A stretch of 62,231 nucleotides of DNA, taken from contig JADGCO010000013.1 of assembly GCA_015228935.1 (NCBI GenBank), positions 1 through 62,231 on the forward strand, given 5' to 3'. Position numbers and translations under genes: made by a program. The DNA is from Magnetococcales bacterium. GTDB lineage: Bacteria; Pseudomonadota; Magnetococcia; Magnetococcales; DC0425bin3. Of this stretch, positions 18,405 to 28,565 are shown one piece after another. Every line of letters starts with the position of its first letter. The first letter of the stretch is position 1. Below the pieces are notes generated by a model. That model was not told the DNA's origin and searched no databases. It saw only the letters and a program-made list of their open reading frames with translations.

Positions 18405-20138
18405 ATGACTTGGATTACACGTTTGACCCTGCGTCATTTTAAATATTTTTTTGAGCAATCGTTTGATTTTACTAATTTTGACCTTCTGGCAGGACGCAAC
18501 AACAGTGGCAAGAGCAGTGTCTTACAGGCCCTGGCCGTCTGGCAATTTTGCGTTGACGAATTACAGCGTGCAAAACGACGAACACGAGCGCGGGGCATAC
18601 AGGTTGTGCTGCCTGATTTTACTGTGTTGCCCATTGCAAAATTTATCCTGCTGTGGAAGGACCAGAACTGCAAACTCAAAAAAAACATCCCAATTCCGAT
18701 TGAAATCATCGTCGAATGGCGCGATGCACAAGGCGGTTTCCATTCCTTTGGTGTGTCGTTGAGCTACCTCTCTCCACAATCTGTTTATATCATCCCGGTG
18801 GGTGGCTGGGAACGGTTCAATCCATTCAATCAGACAGATGATTGGCCACGCCTGGCCTACGTGCCCCCTTTTTCCGGTCTGGAACCCACCGAAGAGTGGC
18901 GTGATGACGGTCCCATACGCCGGCAAGTGGGCAAGGCCCAACCGGGTAGCGTTTTGCGTAACCTGTTGCTCCGGGTATTTCCACAGCAATCTGCTGAAAA
19001 TCCCGGCCAGGATCCTTCGGAGGGTCAACATGCACCGGCTTGGCAAGAGCTGACCGAACGGATTGAACAGTGGTTTGCCGTGAAACTGCAACGGCCCCAA
19101 TACCGAAAAGGGGTGGACACCCGGATCACGATCGAATACCGCCAAGGTACCAGGAATTATGACATCGTTGCCGGCGGCAGCGGTTTCCAGCAAATCCTGC
19201 TGCTGCTGGCTTTTTTCCATGGCTATAAACCCACCACAATCCTGATCGATGAGCCGGATGCCCATTTGCACACCAACCTGCAGCGGGAAATTCTCGATTA
19301 TTTCAAGCACAAGGCAGAATCAACCGGAACACAGTTTTTGGTTGCCACACATGCCGAGGAACTGGCACGTGGCGTGGATGCCAGCCAGATTATTTCTTTT
19401 CTGAGTCCAACTCCAAAACGCATCACATCCACGCCGGAAATCCTGCGCGCCATGGCTGACATCTCGAATGTGGAAATCACCCAACTGTCGAGTCATCCCC
19501 GCATACTCTATGTGGAAGGCGAGAGCGACGAACGTCTGCTGCGGGCATGGGCTGTTGCCTGTGGTACCCAGGGTGTCATGGACAGGATTTGTTTCAAATC
19601 CATGGGCGGTGGCAGCAAAAAAGAGATGAAAAACCGAGCAGAAGCACATTTTTCTGCCCTGCAACAGATCGTGCCAGGAATCGTCCGATTGATGCTTTTC
19701 GACTATGACAGCGATACCGCAGCCTTTCATCCTGAGCCAGACAACCCCATCCTGACAGAGTGGCGACGCAAGAATATTGAAAATTACCTTCTGGTGCCGG
19801 ATGCCTGGAAAAGAGCCGTCCTGCAACGCCTGCAATGCACTCCGGAAGATCCCTCCGTGCAAGATGTTCTTCATTTGGTTGACGAATTTTTTGCCGAACA
19901 AAACCTGACCCTCCCTCCTCGTAAATCCTGGCGGGAAGTGACTGCCAATATATTCAGTGTCGTCGATGGCAAACAGATCCTGTTTGAAAACGACCATTCA
20001 CTGTTCCATCGTTTGCGACAAACACCCCCATGCGTGATTCTGCCCCGTGAATATGTCGCATTGCACATGCTTGTCCCTGAAATCCACGCCGATGTGCATC
20101 AATTCATAGATAAAATGATTGATTTTACAAGAAAATAA
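18405..20138 (+). CDS. OLD-like ATPase/TOPRIM protein
   Basis: The 577-residue product has an ABC/AAA-type ATPase with Walker A GRNNSGKSS (30-38) and Walker B TILIDEPDAHLH (about 279-290). A TOPRIM nuclease-like domain follows: glutamate in LYVEGESDERLL (near 369) and the DxD pair in LFDYDSD (near 432). Such proteins (OLD, GajA-like) often act in phage defence or DNA repair, but this gene has no adjacent UvrD-like helicase, so Gabija is not supported. A good AGGAG precedes the ATG at 18405; a longer frame reads back through the hybrid kinase. Function is inferred from architecture only. Confidence 0.82.
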   Translation: MTWITRLTLRHFKYFFEQSFDFTNFDLLAGRNNSGKSSVLQALAVWQFCVDELQRAKRRTRARGIQVVLPDFTVLPIAKFILLWKDQNCKLKKNIPIPIEIIVEWRDAQGGFHSFGVSLSYLSPQSVYIIPVGGWERFNPFNQTDDWPRLAYVPPFSGLEPTEEWRDDGPIRRQVGKAQPGSVLRNLLLRVFPQQSAENPGQDPSEGQHAPAWQELTERIEQWFAVKLQRPQYRKGVDTRITIEYRQGTRNYDIVAGGSGFQQILLLLAFFHGYKPTTILIDEPDAHLHTNLQREILDYFKHKAESTGTQFLVATHAEELARGVDASQIISFLSPTPKRITSTPEILRAMADISNVEITQLSSHPRILYVEGESDERLLRAWAVACGTQGVMDRICFKSMGGGSKKEMKNRAEAHFSALQQIVPGIVRLMLFDYDSDTAAFHPEPDNPILTEWRRKNIENYLLVPDAWKRAVLQRLQCTPEDPSVQDVLHLVDEFFAEQNLTLPPRKSWREVTANIFSVVDGKQILFENDHSLFHRLRQTPPCVILPREYVALHMLVPEIHADVHQFIDKMIDFTRK

Positions 20139-20201
20139 ACGATCACGATCCGGACAGGATCATCCACTCCACACACATCAGGTGAAAACCGGAAGCAGAA
20201 A

Positions 20202-21830
20202 CTACAAATCCCGATAATCCGGCCCGCTGCCTCCTTCGGGAGGTGTCCAGCGAAGGGTGTCGCCTGGATCCTTGATGTCACAACACTTGCAATGGAGACA
20301 ATCCGCTGCCTGGATGGGCACCGGCATGCCGGGGCGTGCGGGCAGACGATAGACACCGGCGGGACAAAAACGGGTTTCCGGATGGACAAAAGGATTGGCA
20401 ATCACTGCTGGATTTTCACCCGGAACCTGTCGTCGCAGCAGGTGCAGTGGCTGATCCGGGTCATGGCGGATGCCACTGCCGGCCAGGGCGGCAGGACGGT
20501 CCAGGACAAAATCCCCGTCTGGTGGTGACCAAGCAAAAACCGGACAGGTTTTGGCGGGACGAAATTGTTCCCGGTCGTGGCGCTGCCAGCGCCAGGTCCA
20601 GGGTGACCTGCCCTGGGTCCACGCTTCCCAGGCCGCTCCGAGCCAACCAGCACTTTGCCCGGCGCGAAAACCGGGCGGAACATTACGCACCAGGCGCAGA
20701 CGGGTCATCAGCGGCGACCGATGCAGGGCATGCGGCCAGGCGGCCAGACCCTGACGGGAAAAATCCCCCCGGGCAAAAAGATCGCGCACGACCTCCGCCG
20801 CCAACAGGCCCGACTCGATGGCGTGGCCAATACCCTGCAACCGGGCGGCATCGAACAGACCCAGTGCATCCCCCACGAACAAGCCCCCATCGCACACCGG
20901 TTCCGGCAGACTCTGCCACCCCCCCAGACTGATGGTGCGGGCACCGAAGGCCAAAAATCGCCCGGCAGCGAGAATGGCACGCGGCACAGGGTGTCGCTTC
21001 CAGTTCTGGAACGCCCGGAAAGGGTCAAACCAGGGATTGTGGTAGGCCAAAGTCGTGGCAAACCCCACTGCAACCCGTCCTTCCCCGGCGGGATAGATGA
21101 ATCCCCCTCCGGCAATATCGCCGGGCAGGGGCCAGCCCAACGTATGCAGGAATGGCCCGGACCAGGCCCGGGGCACCTCCCATAACTCCTTGAAACCCAA
21201 GGCATAGGTCGGAGGGGAACAAGTGCGCCGCAACTGGAAATGATCGATCAGAATTTCACTCAACGATCCGCGACACCCTTCGGCCAGGATGGTGAGGGGT
21301 GCCCGGATGGCCACACCCGGCTGAAAACCCGCCTTGGGCTGCTGCCGGCGATTGCGTCCCAGGTCACCGGTGATCACGCCGGCCAGCCGTTCACCCTCCC
21401 AAAGGGGGGCCACCGCCGGAAAACCGGGAAAAAGATCCACGCCCACCGCCGCAGCCCGTTCCGCCAACCAGCGGACCAGACGCCCCAGGGAGAGATACCT
21501 CTCCCCCAGATGACTCCAGGCGGATGGCAAAAACAATGGCCAGGATTGTTTTGCGGTCAGGTAAAGCAGGGATTCGGCCTGCACCAGGTCTCCCAGGGGC
21601 GGAGGTGGAACGACTCCCGCCGCCGCAACCGAAAAAGGGGCCAGAACCCCGGGATCCACCAAGGCACCCGCCAGCGCATGGCCGCCCATGCGAGCCGCTT
21701 TTTCCAGGAGACAGACCCGCAGATGCGCATGCTGCGCCAGGGACCAGGCCGCTGCCAGACCCGCCGGCCCACCTCCCACCACCACCACGTCGTAGTCCAG
21801 GGTCTCACGCATGAGCGCGGGCCTGATCAT
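20202..21830 (-). CDS. Electron transfer flavoprotein-ubiquinone oxidoreductase-like protein
   Basis: ETF-QO passes electrons from electron transfer flavoprotein to ubiquinone at the membrane. The 542-residue product has an N-terminal FAD-binding GGGPAGLAAA, a later GDALGLFDA motif, and a C-terminal 4Fe-4S site with all four cysteines (FCPAGVY and CLHCKCCDIKDP). It is close to the usual ETF-QO length of about 550. No etfA or etfB lies nearby. It is convergent with the OLD-like gene. Confidence 0.88.
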   Translation of the reverse strand: MIRPALMRETLDYDVVVVGGGPAGLAAAWSLAQHAHLRVCLLEKAARMGGHALAGALVDPGVLAPFSVAAAGVVPPPPLGDLVQAESLLYLTAKQSWPLFLPSAWSHLGERYLSLGRLVRWLAERAAAVGVDLFPGFPAVAPLWEGERLAGVITGDLGRNRRQQPKAGFQPGVAIRAPLTILAEGCRGSLSEILIDHFQLRRTCSPPTYALGFKELWEVPRAWSGPFLHTLGWPLPGDIAGGGFIYPAGEGRVAVGFATTLAYHNPWFDPFRAFQNWKRHPVPRAILAAGRFLAFGARTISLGGWQSLPEPVCDGGLFVGDALGLFDAARLQGIGHAIESGLLAAEVVRDLFARGDFSRQGLAAWPHALHRSPLMTRLRLVRNVPPGFRAGQSAGWLGAAWEAWTQGRSPWTWRWQRHDREQFRPAKTCPVFAWSPPDGDFVLDRPAALAGSGIRHDPDQPLHLLRRQVPGENPAVIANPFVHPETRFCPAGVYRLPARPGMPVPIQAADCLHCKCCDIKDPGDTLRWTPPEGGSGPDYRDL

Positions 21831-21859
21831 CGTCCCAACAAAACCGCATCACCACCGGA

Positions 21860-22510
21860 TCAGTAGAGGTTACCGATGGAGCTGCGCCGCCGCCGATTGG
21901 CCAGAATCCCCCCACTGATGAACCCAAAGGCCAGGACACCAGCCCCCGCCAGAAAAAACTGGGTCAGCGACTGCCTCTCCAGGGCATTTTTTTCTTCGGC
22001 CAGTTCCTTGGATTGTGCTTCCAGGACCTGGACCCGTTCGGTAAGATGCTTGTTGGACTCTTCGAGATTCAGGGCGTTTTCGGAAACCTTTTTGACCCGT
22101 TCCAACTCGGCCTCCAGCTTTTCCTGGGAGCGCAGGCGACCTTTGACCTGGCCCAGTTCGAGGCGCAGGGCATCGCGTTCCCGTTCGGCTTTGGCCCGGG
22201 ACTCTTCGGCCTCGGCGACCCGCATTTTTGCCGGAGGTTGACGGGAAATGGTATTGGTCAGCATCCACCCCTCCTGACCGGATTCGGTCCGTACCCGGCT
22301 CCACCCTGTTTCACCCTCCTGGAGATACTCCAGGCGGGTACCGGTACTCAGGGACTTGATCACCTTGTATGTGATATCCTCGCCACGGCGCAGGGTGCTG
22401 AGACACTCATCGGCGACATACCAGGTTTCGGCCTGGGCAGGCAGTACCGCACCCCAGATGACAATCACCAGCCACGGGACAACCACTGGAGACAATTTGG
22501 TCACTTTCAT
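21860..22510 (-). CDS. SH3-domain protein of the TIGR04211 type with coiled coil and membrane anchor
   Basis: The 216-residue product begins with a signal peptide or anchor (about 8-27), then a bacterial SH3 domain (WYVADECLSTLRRGED, GWSRVRTESGQEGWML). A long coiled coil (about 95-175) and a C-terminal transmembrane helix with a basic tail (RRRRSS) follow. This order is characteristic of the TIGR04211 family (YgiM-like), whose role at the envelope is not well defined. The ATG at 22510 is preceded by GAGG; an upstream ATG at 22651 would add 47 unlikely residues. Confidence 0.85.
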   Translation of the reverse strand: MKVTKLSPVVVPWLVIVIWGAVLPAQAETWYVADECLSTLRRGEDITYKVIKSLSTGTRLEYLQEGETGWSRVRTESGQEGWMLTNTISRQPPAKMRVAEAEESRAKAERERDALRLELGQVKGRLRSQEKLEAELERVKKVSENALNLEESNKHLTERVQVLEAQSKELAEEKNALERQSLTQFFLAGAGVLAFGFISGGILANRRRRSSIGNLY

Positions 22511-22703
22511 GGAACCTCGACCTGGTCGGAAAAAACTGGACGAAACAGGATAAAATTCGGCAAACCGGGGTGCCCCCGGAGGATGACCAAGACACAAGAC
22601 CAGGCAGAATGATGAACCCCGATCTATTTGCAGTCTACGGGAAACCCACACCGGCCGGCAAGGAACCCGGCCCTTCGCCTACCAGAAAGCGGGAGAGATT
22701 TTC

Positions 22704-23588
22704 ATGTCCTTGAATGAACAAGTGGGAAAGGCACGTGTCCTGATCGAAGCCCTTCCCTACATGCGGCGCTTTGAAAAACGCACCTTCGTCATCAAATATG
22801 GCGGTCACGCCATGGTGGACGAAAGTTTGAAACGCACCTTTGCCCAGGATGTCATACTGTTGCGGCAGGTGGGGATTCATCCCATCGTGGTGCATGGTGG
22901 TGGCCCGCAAATTGGCCGGACCATGGACCAGATGGGCCTGAAATCCCACTTTGTGGATGGTTTGCGGGTCACCGACGAAGCCACCGTCAATGTCGTGGAG
23001 ATGGTGCTGGCCGGCAAGATCAACAAGGACATCGTCAACCTGATCAATCAGAACGGTGGCCGAGCCGTGGGCATTTCCGGCAAAGATGCCCGCACGATCC
23101 AGGCCCGCAAACTGTCGCATGTCCGGCGGGGCGAGGCCATGGCCGTTCCGGAAATCATCGATCTCGGCTGGGTGGGCGAAGTGGAACACATCGATACCCA
23201 GCTTCTGACCCTGTTGAAGGAATCGGACCTGATTCCGGTGGTGGCCCCGGTCGGGGTGGGGATCAACGGTGAAACCTACAACATCAATGCCGACCATGTT
23301 GCCGGCCATCTGGCAGCCGCCCTCCAGGCCGAAAAATTGATCCTCCTGACCGATGTCGCCGGCGTCCTGGATGCCGAACGCAACCTGATCGAACAACTGA
23401 GCGCCACGGAAGGACTCTCCCTGATCGACAAAAAAGTGATCCAGGGGGGCATGATCCCCAAAGTGGAAACCTGCCTGCGCGCCTGCCGGGAGGGGGTCTC
23501 CGCCGCCCACATCATCGATGGCCGGGTTGAACATGCGTTGTTGCTGGAAATTTTCACCGACAAGGGCATCGGAACCCTGGTACGGTAA
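22704..23588 (+). CDS. argB: Acetylglutamate kinase ArgB
   Basis: ArgB phosphorylates N-acetyl-L-glutamate, the second step of arginine synthesis. The 294-residue product shows [20 protein letters not shown], the substrate region [12 protein letters not shown] and LTDVAGVLD, as expected for an amino-acid kinase family member of full length. A GGAGAG precedes the ATG at 22704. It begins a plus-strand run with the SPFH gene 13 bases downstream. Confidence 0.95.
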   Translation: MSLNEQVGKARVLIEALPYMRRFEKRTFVIKYGGHAMVDESLKRTFAQDVILLRQVGIHPIVVHGGGPQIGRTMDQMGLKSHFVDGLRVTDEATVNVVEMVLAGKINKDIVNLINQNGGRAVGISGKDARTIQARKLSHVRRGEAMAVPEIIDLGWVGEVEHIDTQLLTLLKESDLIPVVAPVGVGINGETYNINADHVAGHLAAALQAEKLILLTDVAGVLDAERNLIEQLSATEGLSLIDKKVIQGGMIPKVETCLRACREGVSAAHIIDGRVEHALLLEIFTDKGIGTLVR

Positions 23589-23601
23589 AAGGAGATGATC
23601 C

Positions 23602-24549
23602 ATGGAAGCTGTTTCGACTCTGGTGTTGTTCATCGTGGTCCTGGTTCTCATCCTGGCACCGCTGAGCGTCCGGATTGTCCCCCAGGGTATGGAATACACC
23701 CTGGAACGCTGGGGACGTTATTCCCGGACCCTGGTGCCGGGCTTCAACGTCATCATTCCCATCTTCGACCGCATCGGTGCCCGCCTGGATATGCGGGAAC
23801 AGGTCCTCGATGTCCCTTCCCAGGAAGTGATCACCAAGGACAACGCCATGATCCGGGTCGATGGGGTGCTGTTTTTCCAGATTCTGGAAGCCGCCAAGGC
23901 CGCCTATGAAATATCCAACCTGCAAAACGCCATTCTCAACCTGACCACCACCAACATTCGCACGGTGATGGGCTCCATGGACATGGATGAACTGCTCTCG
24001 CGCCGGGATGAAATCAACTCCCGCCTGTTGGGGGTGGTGGATGAAGCCACCTCCCCCTGGGGCATCAAGGTGACCCGCATCGACATCAAGGACATCACCC
24101 CGCCCAAGGATCTGGTCGAGGCCATGGCCCGACAGATGAAAGCCGAACGGGAAAAACGGGCCGCCATTCTGGAAGCCGAGGGCATTCGGCAGGCCCATAT
24201 CTTGCAAGCCGAGGGAGAGAAGCAGGCCGCCATCCTGAAAGCGGAAGGCGAAAAAGAGTCCGCCTTCCGGCAGGCCGAGGCCCGGGAGCGTCAGGCCGAG
24301 GCCGAGGCCCGCGCCACCCAGCTCGTCTCGGAGGCCATTGCCAAAGGGGATGTCCAGGCTGTCAACTATTTTGTGGCTCAAAAATATGTGGATGCGCTTG
24401 GCAAGATTGGCACCGCCAACAACCAGAAGGTTCTCTTCCTGCCCCTGGATGCTTCCGGTATCCTCGGTGCCCTGGGAGGCATTGCCGAGCTGACCCGGCA
24501 CTCCCTGGTCAACCCGGCCCACCAGAAAATGTCCGGACCTGACACCTGA
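23602..24549 (+). CDS. SPFH/band 7 membrane protein (QmcA/stomatin-like)
   Basis: The 315-residue product has one N-terminal membrane helix (about 5-22), an SPFH domain (RIVPQGMEYTLERWGRY, GFNVIIPIFDRI) and an alanine- and glutamate-rich coiled coil with repeated AEGEKQAAIL-type segments that drives oligomer formation. Stomatin-like proteins build membrane microdomain cages. The neighbouring gene encodes the usual NfeD partner. AAGGAG precedes the start. Confidence 0.9.
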   Translation: MEAVSTLVLFIVVLVLILAPLSVRIVPQGMEYTLERWGRYSRTLVPGFNVIIPIFDRIGARLDMREQVLDVPSQEVITKDNAMIRVDGVLFFQILEAAKAAYEISNLQNAILNLTTTNIRTVMGSMDMDELLSRRDEINSRLLGVVDEATSPWGIKVTRIDIKDITPPKDLVEAMARQMKAEREKRAAILEAEGIRQAHILQAEGEKQAAILKAEGEKESAFRQAEARERQAEAEARATQLVSEAIAKGDVQAVNYFVAQKYVDALGKIGTANNQKVLFLPLDASGILGALGGIAELTRHSLVNPAHQKMSGPDT

Positions 24550-24608
24550 TGGATCCTGTACAACACCCTGCGCCCGTTTGCCCCGATATTTCCGTTTCCG
24601 GCACCTGA

Positions 24609-25124
24609 ATGGATCGATCCCTGCAACTTGAAACCCTTTTGACCCACCTGCAACACTGGCACTGGTGGATTGCCGCCGTGATCCTCGTGATCATGGAGGT
24701 GACCCTGCCGGCCTTTTTCTTTTTATGGCTGGGGGTGGCGGCAGCGGTGACCGGACTTTTGGCCTTGTTGTTTCCCGAACTGGGCTGGAAAGGCGAAATG
24801 CTCTGCTTTTCCGGTCTCTCTCTGGTCAGCATTGCCCTCTGGCATGGCGTGATCCGGCGTTGCCCCACCCCGACGGATCTGCCCAACCTGAACCGGCGGG
24901 CCGCCCAGTATGTCGGACGGGTGCTGACCCTGGATACCCCCATTGTCCATGGCTCAGGTCGTGTCAAGGTGGATGATTCATTGTGGAAAATTTCCGGTCC
25001 GGACACTCCCGCGCACGTCCAGGTCAAGGTCACATCCCTGGTCGGCACCACCTTGACCGTTCAGCCCCTGACTGCGGCGCTCAGCCAACCTGGCCCGCTT
25101 GAGGAACAATCCGGCCCGGATTAG
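24609..25124 (+). CDS. NfeD-family partner of the SPFH protein
   Basis: The 171-residue product has two to three membrane helices (about 18-58 and 65-80) followed by a C-terminal OB-like domain (QYVGRVLTLDTPIVHGSGRVKVDDSLW), as in the short NfeD proteins (YbbK/QmcA partners). These are paired with SPFH proteins in membrane quality control. It follows the SPFH gene after 59 bases; its ribosome binding site is weak. Confidence 0.85.
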   Translation: MDRSLQLETLLTHLQHWHWWIAAVILVIMEVTLPAFFFLWLGVAAAVTGLLALLFPELGWKGEMLCFSGLSLVSIALWHGVIRRCPTPTDLPNLNRRAAQYVGRVLTLDTPIVHGSGRVKVDDSLWKISGPDTPAHVQVKVTSLVGTTLTVQPLTAALSQPGPLEEQSGPD

Positions 25125-25210
25125 ACGGGCATTTTTCCGGATCTGTCCCTTCTGGACCATGCCTGTTTATCGATTCTCAACCCTCTGCTTTTGGAAATGG
25201 ACGTGTTTTG

Positions 25211-26611
25211 ATGTCCACCATCGTCTCCACAGACCAGCAACCCGTCACCAGTGTGCAAGATTTGATCGCCTATATGGAAGCCGGCTGCAAACCCCGCTCC
25301 CAATGGCGCATCGGCACGGAACATGAAAAATTCGGTTTCCAACGCAAGGATATGGTCCCCATTCCCTATGAAGGCCCCAGAGGTATCCGGACCATCCTGG
25401 AGAAAATGGCCGCACGGTTTGGCTGGCACCCGGTGCATGAAAACGGCAATCCCATTGCCCTGCTCCAGGGGCAGGCCTCCATCACCCTGGAACCGGGCGG
25501 CCAACTCGAACTCTCCGGTGCCCCCCAGGAAAACATTCACCAGACCCAGGCCGAGATCAACACCCATCTGGACCAGTTGGGCGAGGTGTGCCAGGACCTG
25601 GAGGTCGCTTTTGTCGGTGTGGGTGCGCAACCCAGGTGTCGGCGCGATGACATTCCCTGGATGCCCAAAGAACGCTATCGCTTCATGCGCGCCTACCTCC
25701 CCACCCGGGGAAACCTGGGTCTCGACATGATGACCCGTACCGCCACCGTCCAGGCCAATCTGGATTTTGGCAGCGAGGCGGACATGGTGGGCAAGTTTCG
25801 TCTGGCCCTGGCCCTGCAACCGCTGGTCACGGCTCTGTTTGCCAACTCTCCCTTTACCGATGGGCGTCCCAACGGCTTCCTCTCCTACCGGTCGGAAATC
25901 TGGCGCCATACCGATCCCGACCGGTGTGGATTTCTGCCCTGGGTGTTCGCCAACGGATTCGGTTTCCAGAAGTATGTTGACTATGCCCTCGATGTTCCCA
26001 TGTTTTTTTATTACCGGGACGGGCACTATCAGGATGCCGGCGCGGCACCCTTTCGGGAGTTTCTGGCCGGTCGTCTGCCCACCCTGCCGGGCCAGTATCC
26101 CACAGTCGCCGATTGGAACCTCCATCTGACCACGCTCTTTCCGGATGTCCGCCTCAAACATTTTCTGGAAACCCGGGGGGCGGACGCCGGCAACTCCGCC
26201 AATCTCTCTGCCCTCCCCGCCTTCTGGAAAGGGGTTCTCTACGATGACCAGGCCATGGCCGAAGCCTGGGAACGGGTTGCAGACTGGACCCTTGAAGAAC
26301 GGGCCGCCATTCATGCCCAAACCCCACGTCTCGGTCTGCGCACGCCCATTCCCGGTCACCGTACCCTGAAGGATCTGGCCATGGCCATCCTGGAGACTGT
26401 CCGGGCCAGCCTGAACCGGCAGGCCGTCAAAAATGCCGACGGCTGCGACGAATCCATCTACCTGCAACCCCTGTTTCGCGTCGCGGAAAGCGGCATCACC
26501 CCGGCGGAAAAACTCCTGAAAGCCTACCGCACCCGTTGGGGACAATCACTCAATCCGCTGTTTCGGGAAGAGGAGTTTGAATCCTTCTATGCCCGGTGCC
26601 GGAAGCAGTAG
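25211..26611 (+). CDS. gshA: Glutamate-cysteine ligase, GCS2/plant type
   Basis: The enzyme joins glutamate and cysteine as the first step of glutathione synthesis. The 466-residue product contains WRIGTEHEKFGF, ASITLEPGGQLELSGAP, the RY region (PKERYRFMRAYLP) and MMTRTATVQANLDF, characteristic of the proteobacterial/plant GCS2 group. A TTG at 25208 directly precedes the ATG chosen. The 3' end overlaps the convergent gene at 26550 by 62 bases. No gshB is in the window. Confidence 0.92.
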   Translation: MSTIVSTDQQPVTSVQDLIAYMEAGCKPRSQWRIGTEHEKFGFQRKDMVPIPYEGPRGIRTILEKMAARFGWHPVHENGNPIALLQGQASITLEPGGQLELSGAPQENIHQTQAEINTHLDQLGEVCQDLEVAFVGVGAQPRCRRDDIPWMPKERYRFMRAYLPTRGNLGLDMMTRTATVQANLDFGSEADMVGKFRLALALQPLVTALFANSPFTDGRPNGFLSYRSEIWRHTDPDRCGFLPWVFANGFGFQKYVDYALDVPMFFYYRDGHYQDAGAAPFREFLAGRLPTLPGQYPTVADWNLHLTTLFPDVRLKHFLETRGADAGNSANLSALPAFWKGVLYDDQAMAEAWERVADWTLEERAAIHAQTPRLGLRTPIPGHRTLKDLAMAILETVRASLNRQAVKNADGCDESIYLQPLFRVAESGITPAEKLLKAYRTRWGQSLNPLFREEEFESFYARCRKQ

Positions 26612-28253
26612 AATCTCCCAACTTTCCCGCCACCTGATGTGCCACCAGGTCCAGCACCCGTTGCACGGATTCGGCACCAAGCACCTCGTAATAGGGACCT
26701 CTATCGATACGATAATCGTCCTGGCCACTCTGGATGGCACGCATTTTTTCAACGAGATCCGATGTGGCATGAAAGCGATTTTTTTCCGGAAGATCCAGAT
26801 GATTGCCAATAATACTTGATGTGGAATAGAGAATCTGACGGCCAAAAGTTGCTGCTTCGAGAATTGTTGTTGAAAAATCGTGGATGCAGATTCCGGTCTG
26901 GATGATCACGTCATTCAATGCATATTCGGATGCCGGCAGGACATTTGCGGCCAGAAAGCCGTGTTCCACCCATATGGCGATACTCTCCTGCAAATCCTGC
27001 GACGGATGGGGGCGATAGTAAAAATCCCCCCGGTCGATCTTCAACAACCCGGCGGCTTCCTGCATCTGACGAACAATCTGTTTCTTCATGAAGGAATCAA
27101 AATAGGTGATCGGATAGCGCAAGGCTGGGGCATGACCGGTCTCTGCCGAGGGGAGGAACACTTTCCAATTGCCCACAATCCGGAGATGTTCAGCCTGGTA
27201 ACCGCTGTCTTCGAGGAATGCTGCCATCTGCTGACGTCCATACACGCCGGTCAACAAAGGGGTCGTGAATCCAAGCGTGGAATAGGGATTTTGCCCATAC
27301 ACCGCATACTCATAGTTAGGCTTGAACAGGGCAAAGCCATGGATCAATCCCAGAGTGGGTATGGAGCGGGCCAAGGCAGCAAGAATGACTGCCCGGGCAA
27401 AAGGCCCTGTTTCATAGGTCAGGATGATATGCCGAAGTTGGTGTTGTTTCAGAAAATGATGGGCAATATCGAGAAAAAAACGGGCACCGTAAGGCAACAG
27501 GGACCTTTCGGCATAAGCAATCAACAGATTCAGGGATTCCTGGAGAAACGGAGAGAGACCCGCCAGCGTGACAGGTCGCGGAGAAGGTGTTTGCAGCCGA
27601 CGCCATAGACCCTTGACCACATGGGCCAGGGTGGCATAATCCTCAAAAAATACGCCATGTTGGCTACGACCTTGTCTGTGGCGCAGGACATCGAAAAATC
27701 CAAAACGTTTTTTCAGGGAACCGTAATAGGGCGTTTCCAGATAAAATGGCGTCCAACCTTGCCTGCGCAGACCCTGTTCCAGGGGACCCAGTTCAATATC
27801 CTGACCACGACGAAAATGGCGAGGAATGGTCACCAGACAAACATCCCCCCGGGAACCGGATTTTCTTGTCAGCCATTTCGTGATTTTAAAGTAAAAAAAC
27901 TTCAGAATGAATTTGACATCATCACGCCACGGCGACGTCATGGCACACGGAAAGGCACCGACCCGCACGGCCTCGGCAATAAACTCGCGGACCGGGATGG
28001 TCAACCCTTCCCGACGGGCAATATGATCGACGCGCAGAGACAAATAATAGAGAGGAAACAGATAAGACGGCATGAATTGCCAAAAATTGACTCCATCAAA
28101 GGTAAATTTCTGGCAAACCTCCCTGGTACCACTCAGAAGGACGGTGATATCCCTTCCCCAGGCAAGATAGGGTTCCGGGGACTCTTCATACCGTTGGCCA
28201 TCGACTTCAATGGCAATGGAATCCAGTTGGTCATGCCAGATCAATCGCAACAT
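26550..28253 (-). CDS. Putative surface-polysaccharide glycosyl/glycerophosphotransferase
   Basis: The 567-residue product looks like a GT-B-type enzyme of capsule or surface glycan synthesis. It has a positively charged N-terminal segment, a mid-region IIGNW/RIVGNWKVF, FYYRPHPSQD (a HP-type motif common in capsule transferases), and a late STSSIIGNHLDLP. I cannot name the sugar or assign a family with certainty. The N-terminus lacks a signal peptide, so it is probably cytoplasmic. It is convergent and overlapping with gshA. Confidence 0.55.
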   Translation of the reverse strand: MLRLIWHDQLDSIAIEVDGQRYEESPEPYLAWGRDITVLLSGTREVCQKFTFDGVNFWQFMPSYLFPLYYLSLRVDHIARREGLTIPVREFIAEAVRVGAFPCAMTSPWRDDVKFILKFFYFKITKWLTRKSGSRGDVCLVTIPRHFRRGQDIELGPLEQGLRRQGWTPFYLETPYYGSLKKRFGFFDVLRHRQGRSQHGVFFEDYATLAHVVKGLWRRLQTPSPRPVTLAGLSPFLQESLNLLIAYAERSLLPYGARFFLDIAHHFLKQHQLRHIILTYETGPFARAVILAALARSIPTLGLIHGFALFKPNYEYAVYGQNPYSTLGFTTPLLTGVYGRQQMAAFLEDSGYQAEHLRIVGNWKVFLPSAETGHAPALRYPITYFDSFMKKQIVRQMQEAAGLLKIDRGDFYYRPHPSQDLQESIAIWVEHGFLAANVLPASEYALNDVIIQTGICIHDFSTTILEAATFGRQILYSTSSIIGNHLDLPEKNRFHATSDLVEKMRAIQSGQDDYRIDRGPYYEVLGAESVQRVLDLVAHQVAGKLGDSTASGTGHRRIQTPLPETAD

Positions 28254-28271
28254 GCCACCATCAAATCCGTG

Positions 28272-28565
28272 CTACGCATCCTTTTTTTTGGTAACCCGTT
28301 TGCATTTCTTGGGTTTCGTCTCGACCTCAGCACCAGACGCCGTTTCGGTGTCAGCGGCTTTTTTGCGGGTTCGTGTTGCTTTCTTTTTGGTTCCACTCTC
28401 CGGGATGGGATCGGGAGCTGCGGATTGTTCGGCTTTCATCTCCTGATCGACCATTTGGGTGGCCTGAAACCAATGTTTCTCACCCTGGCCATCGGGACGA
28501 CCCGACTGTTCCCACAGATCATGCGCCTTTTGACGAATCCGCTCTTCACGACTGAGTTTGTTCAT
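28272..28565 (-). CDS. DUF2934-family small protein
   Basis: The 97-residue product starts with EERIRQKAHDLWEQSGRP and DGQGEKHWFQA, the DUF2934 signature (I.erAY.lWE..GrP.G...hW..A). A lysine/arginine-rich tail follows, which could bind nucleic acid. The family function is unknown. Start 28565 has a G-rich upstream stretch; a longer frame to 28643 is less likely. The stop lies 18 bases before the start of the polysaccharide gene, so the two may be cotranscribed. Confidence 0.8.
   Translation of the reverse strand: MNKLSREERIRQKAHDLWEQSGRPDGQGEKHWFQATQMVDQEMKAEQSAAPDPIPESGTKKKATRTRKKAADTETASGAEVETKPKKCKRVTKKKDA

Noticed and set aside
18405-20138. Gabija (GajA-GajB) system
   Set aside because: GajA-like ATPase/TOPRIM is present, but no UvrD-like helicase gene is adjacent.
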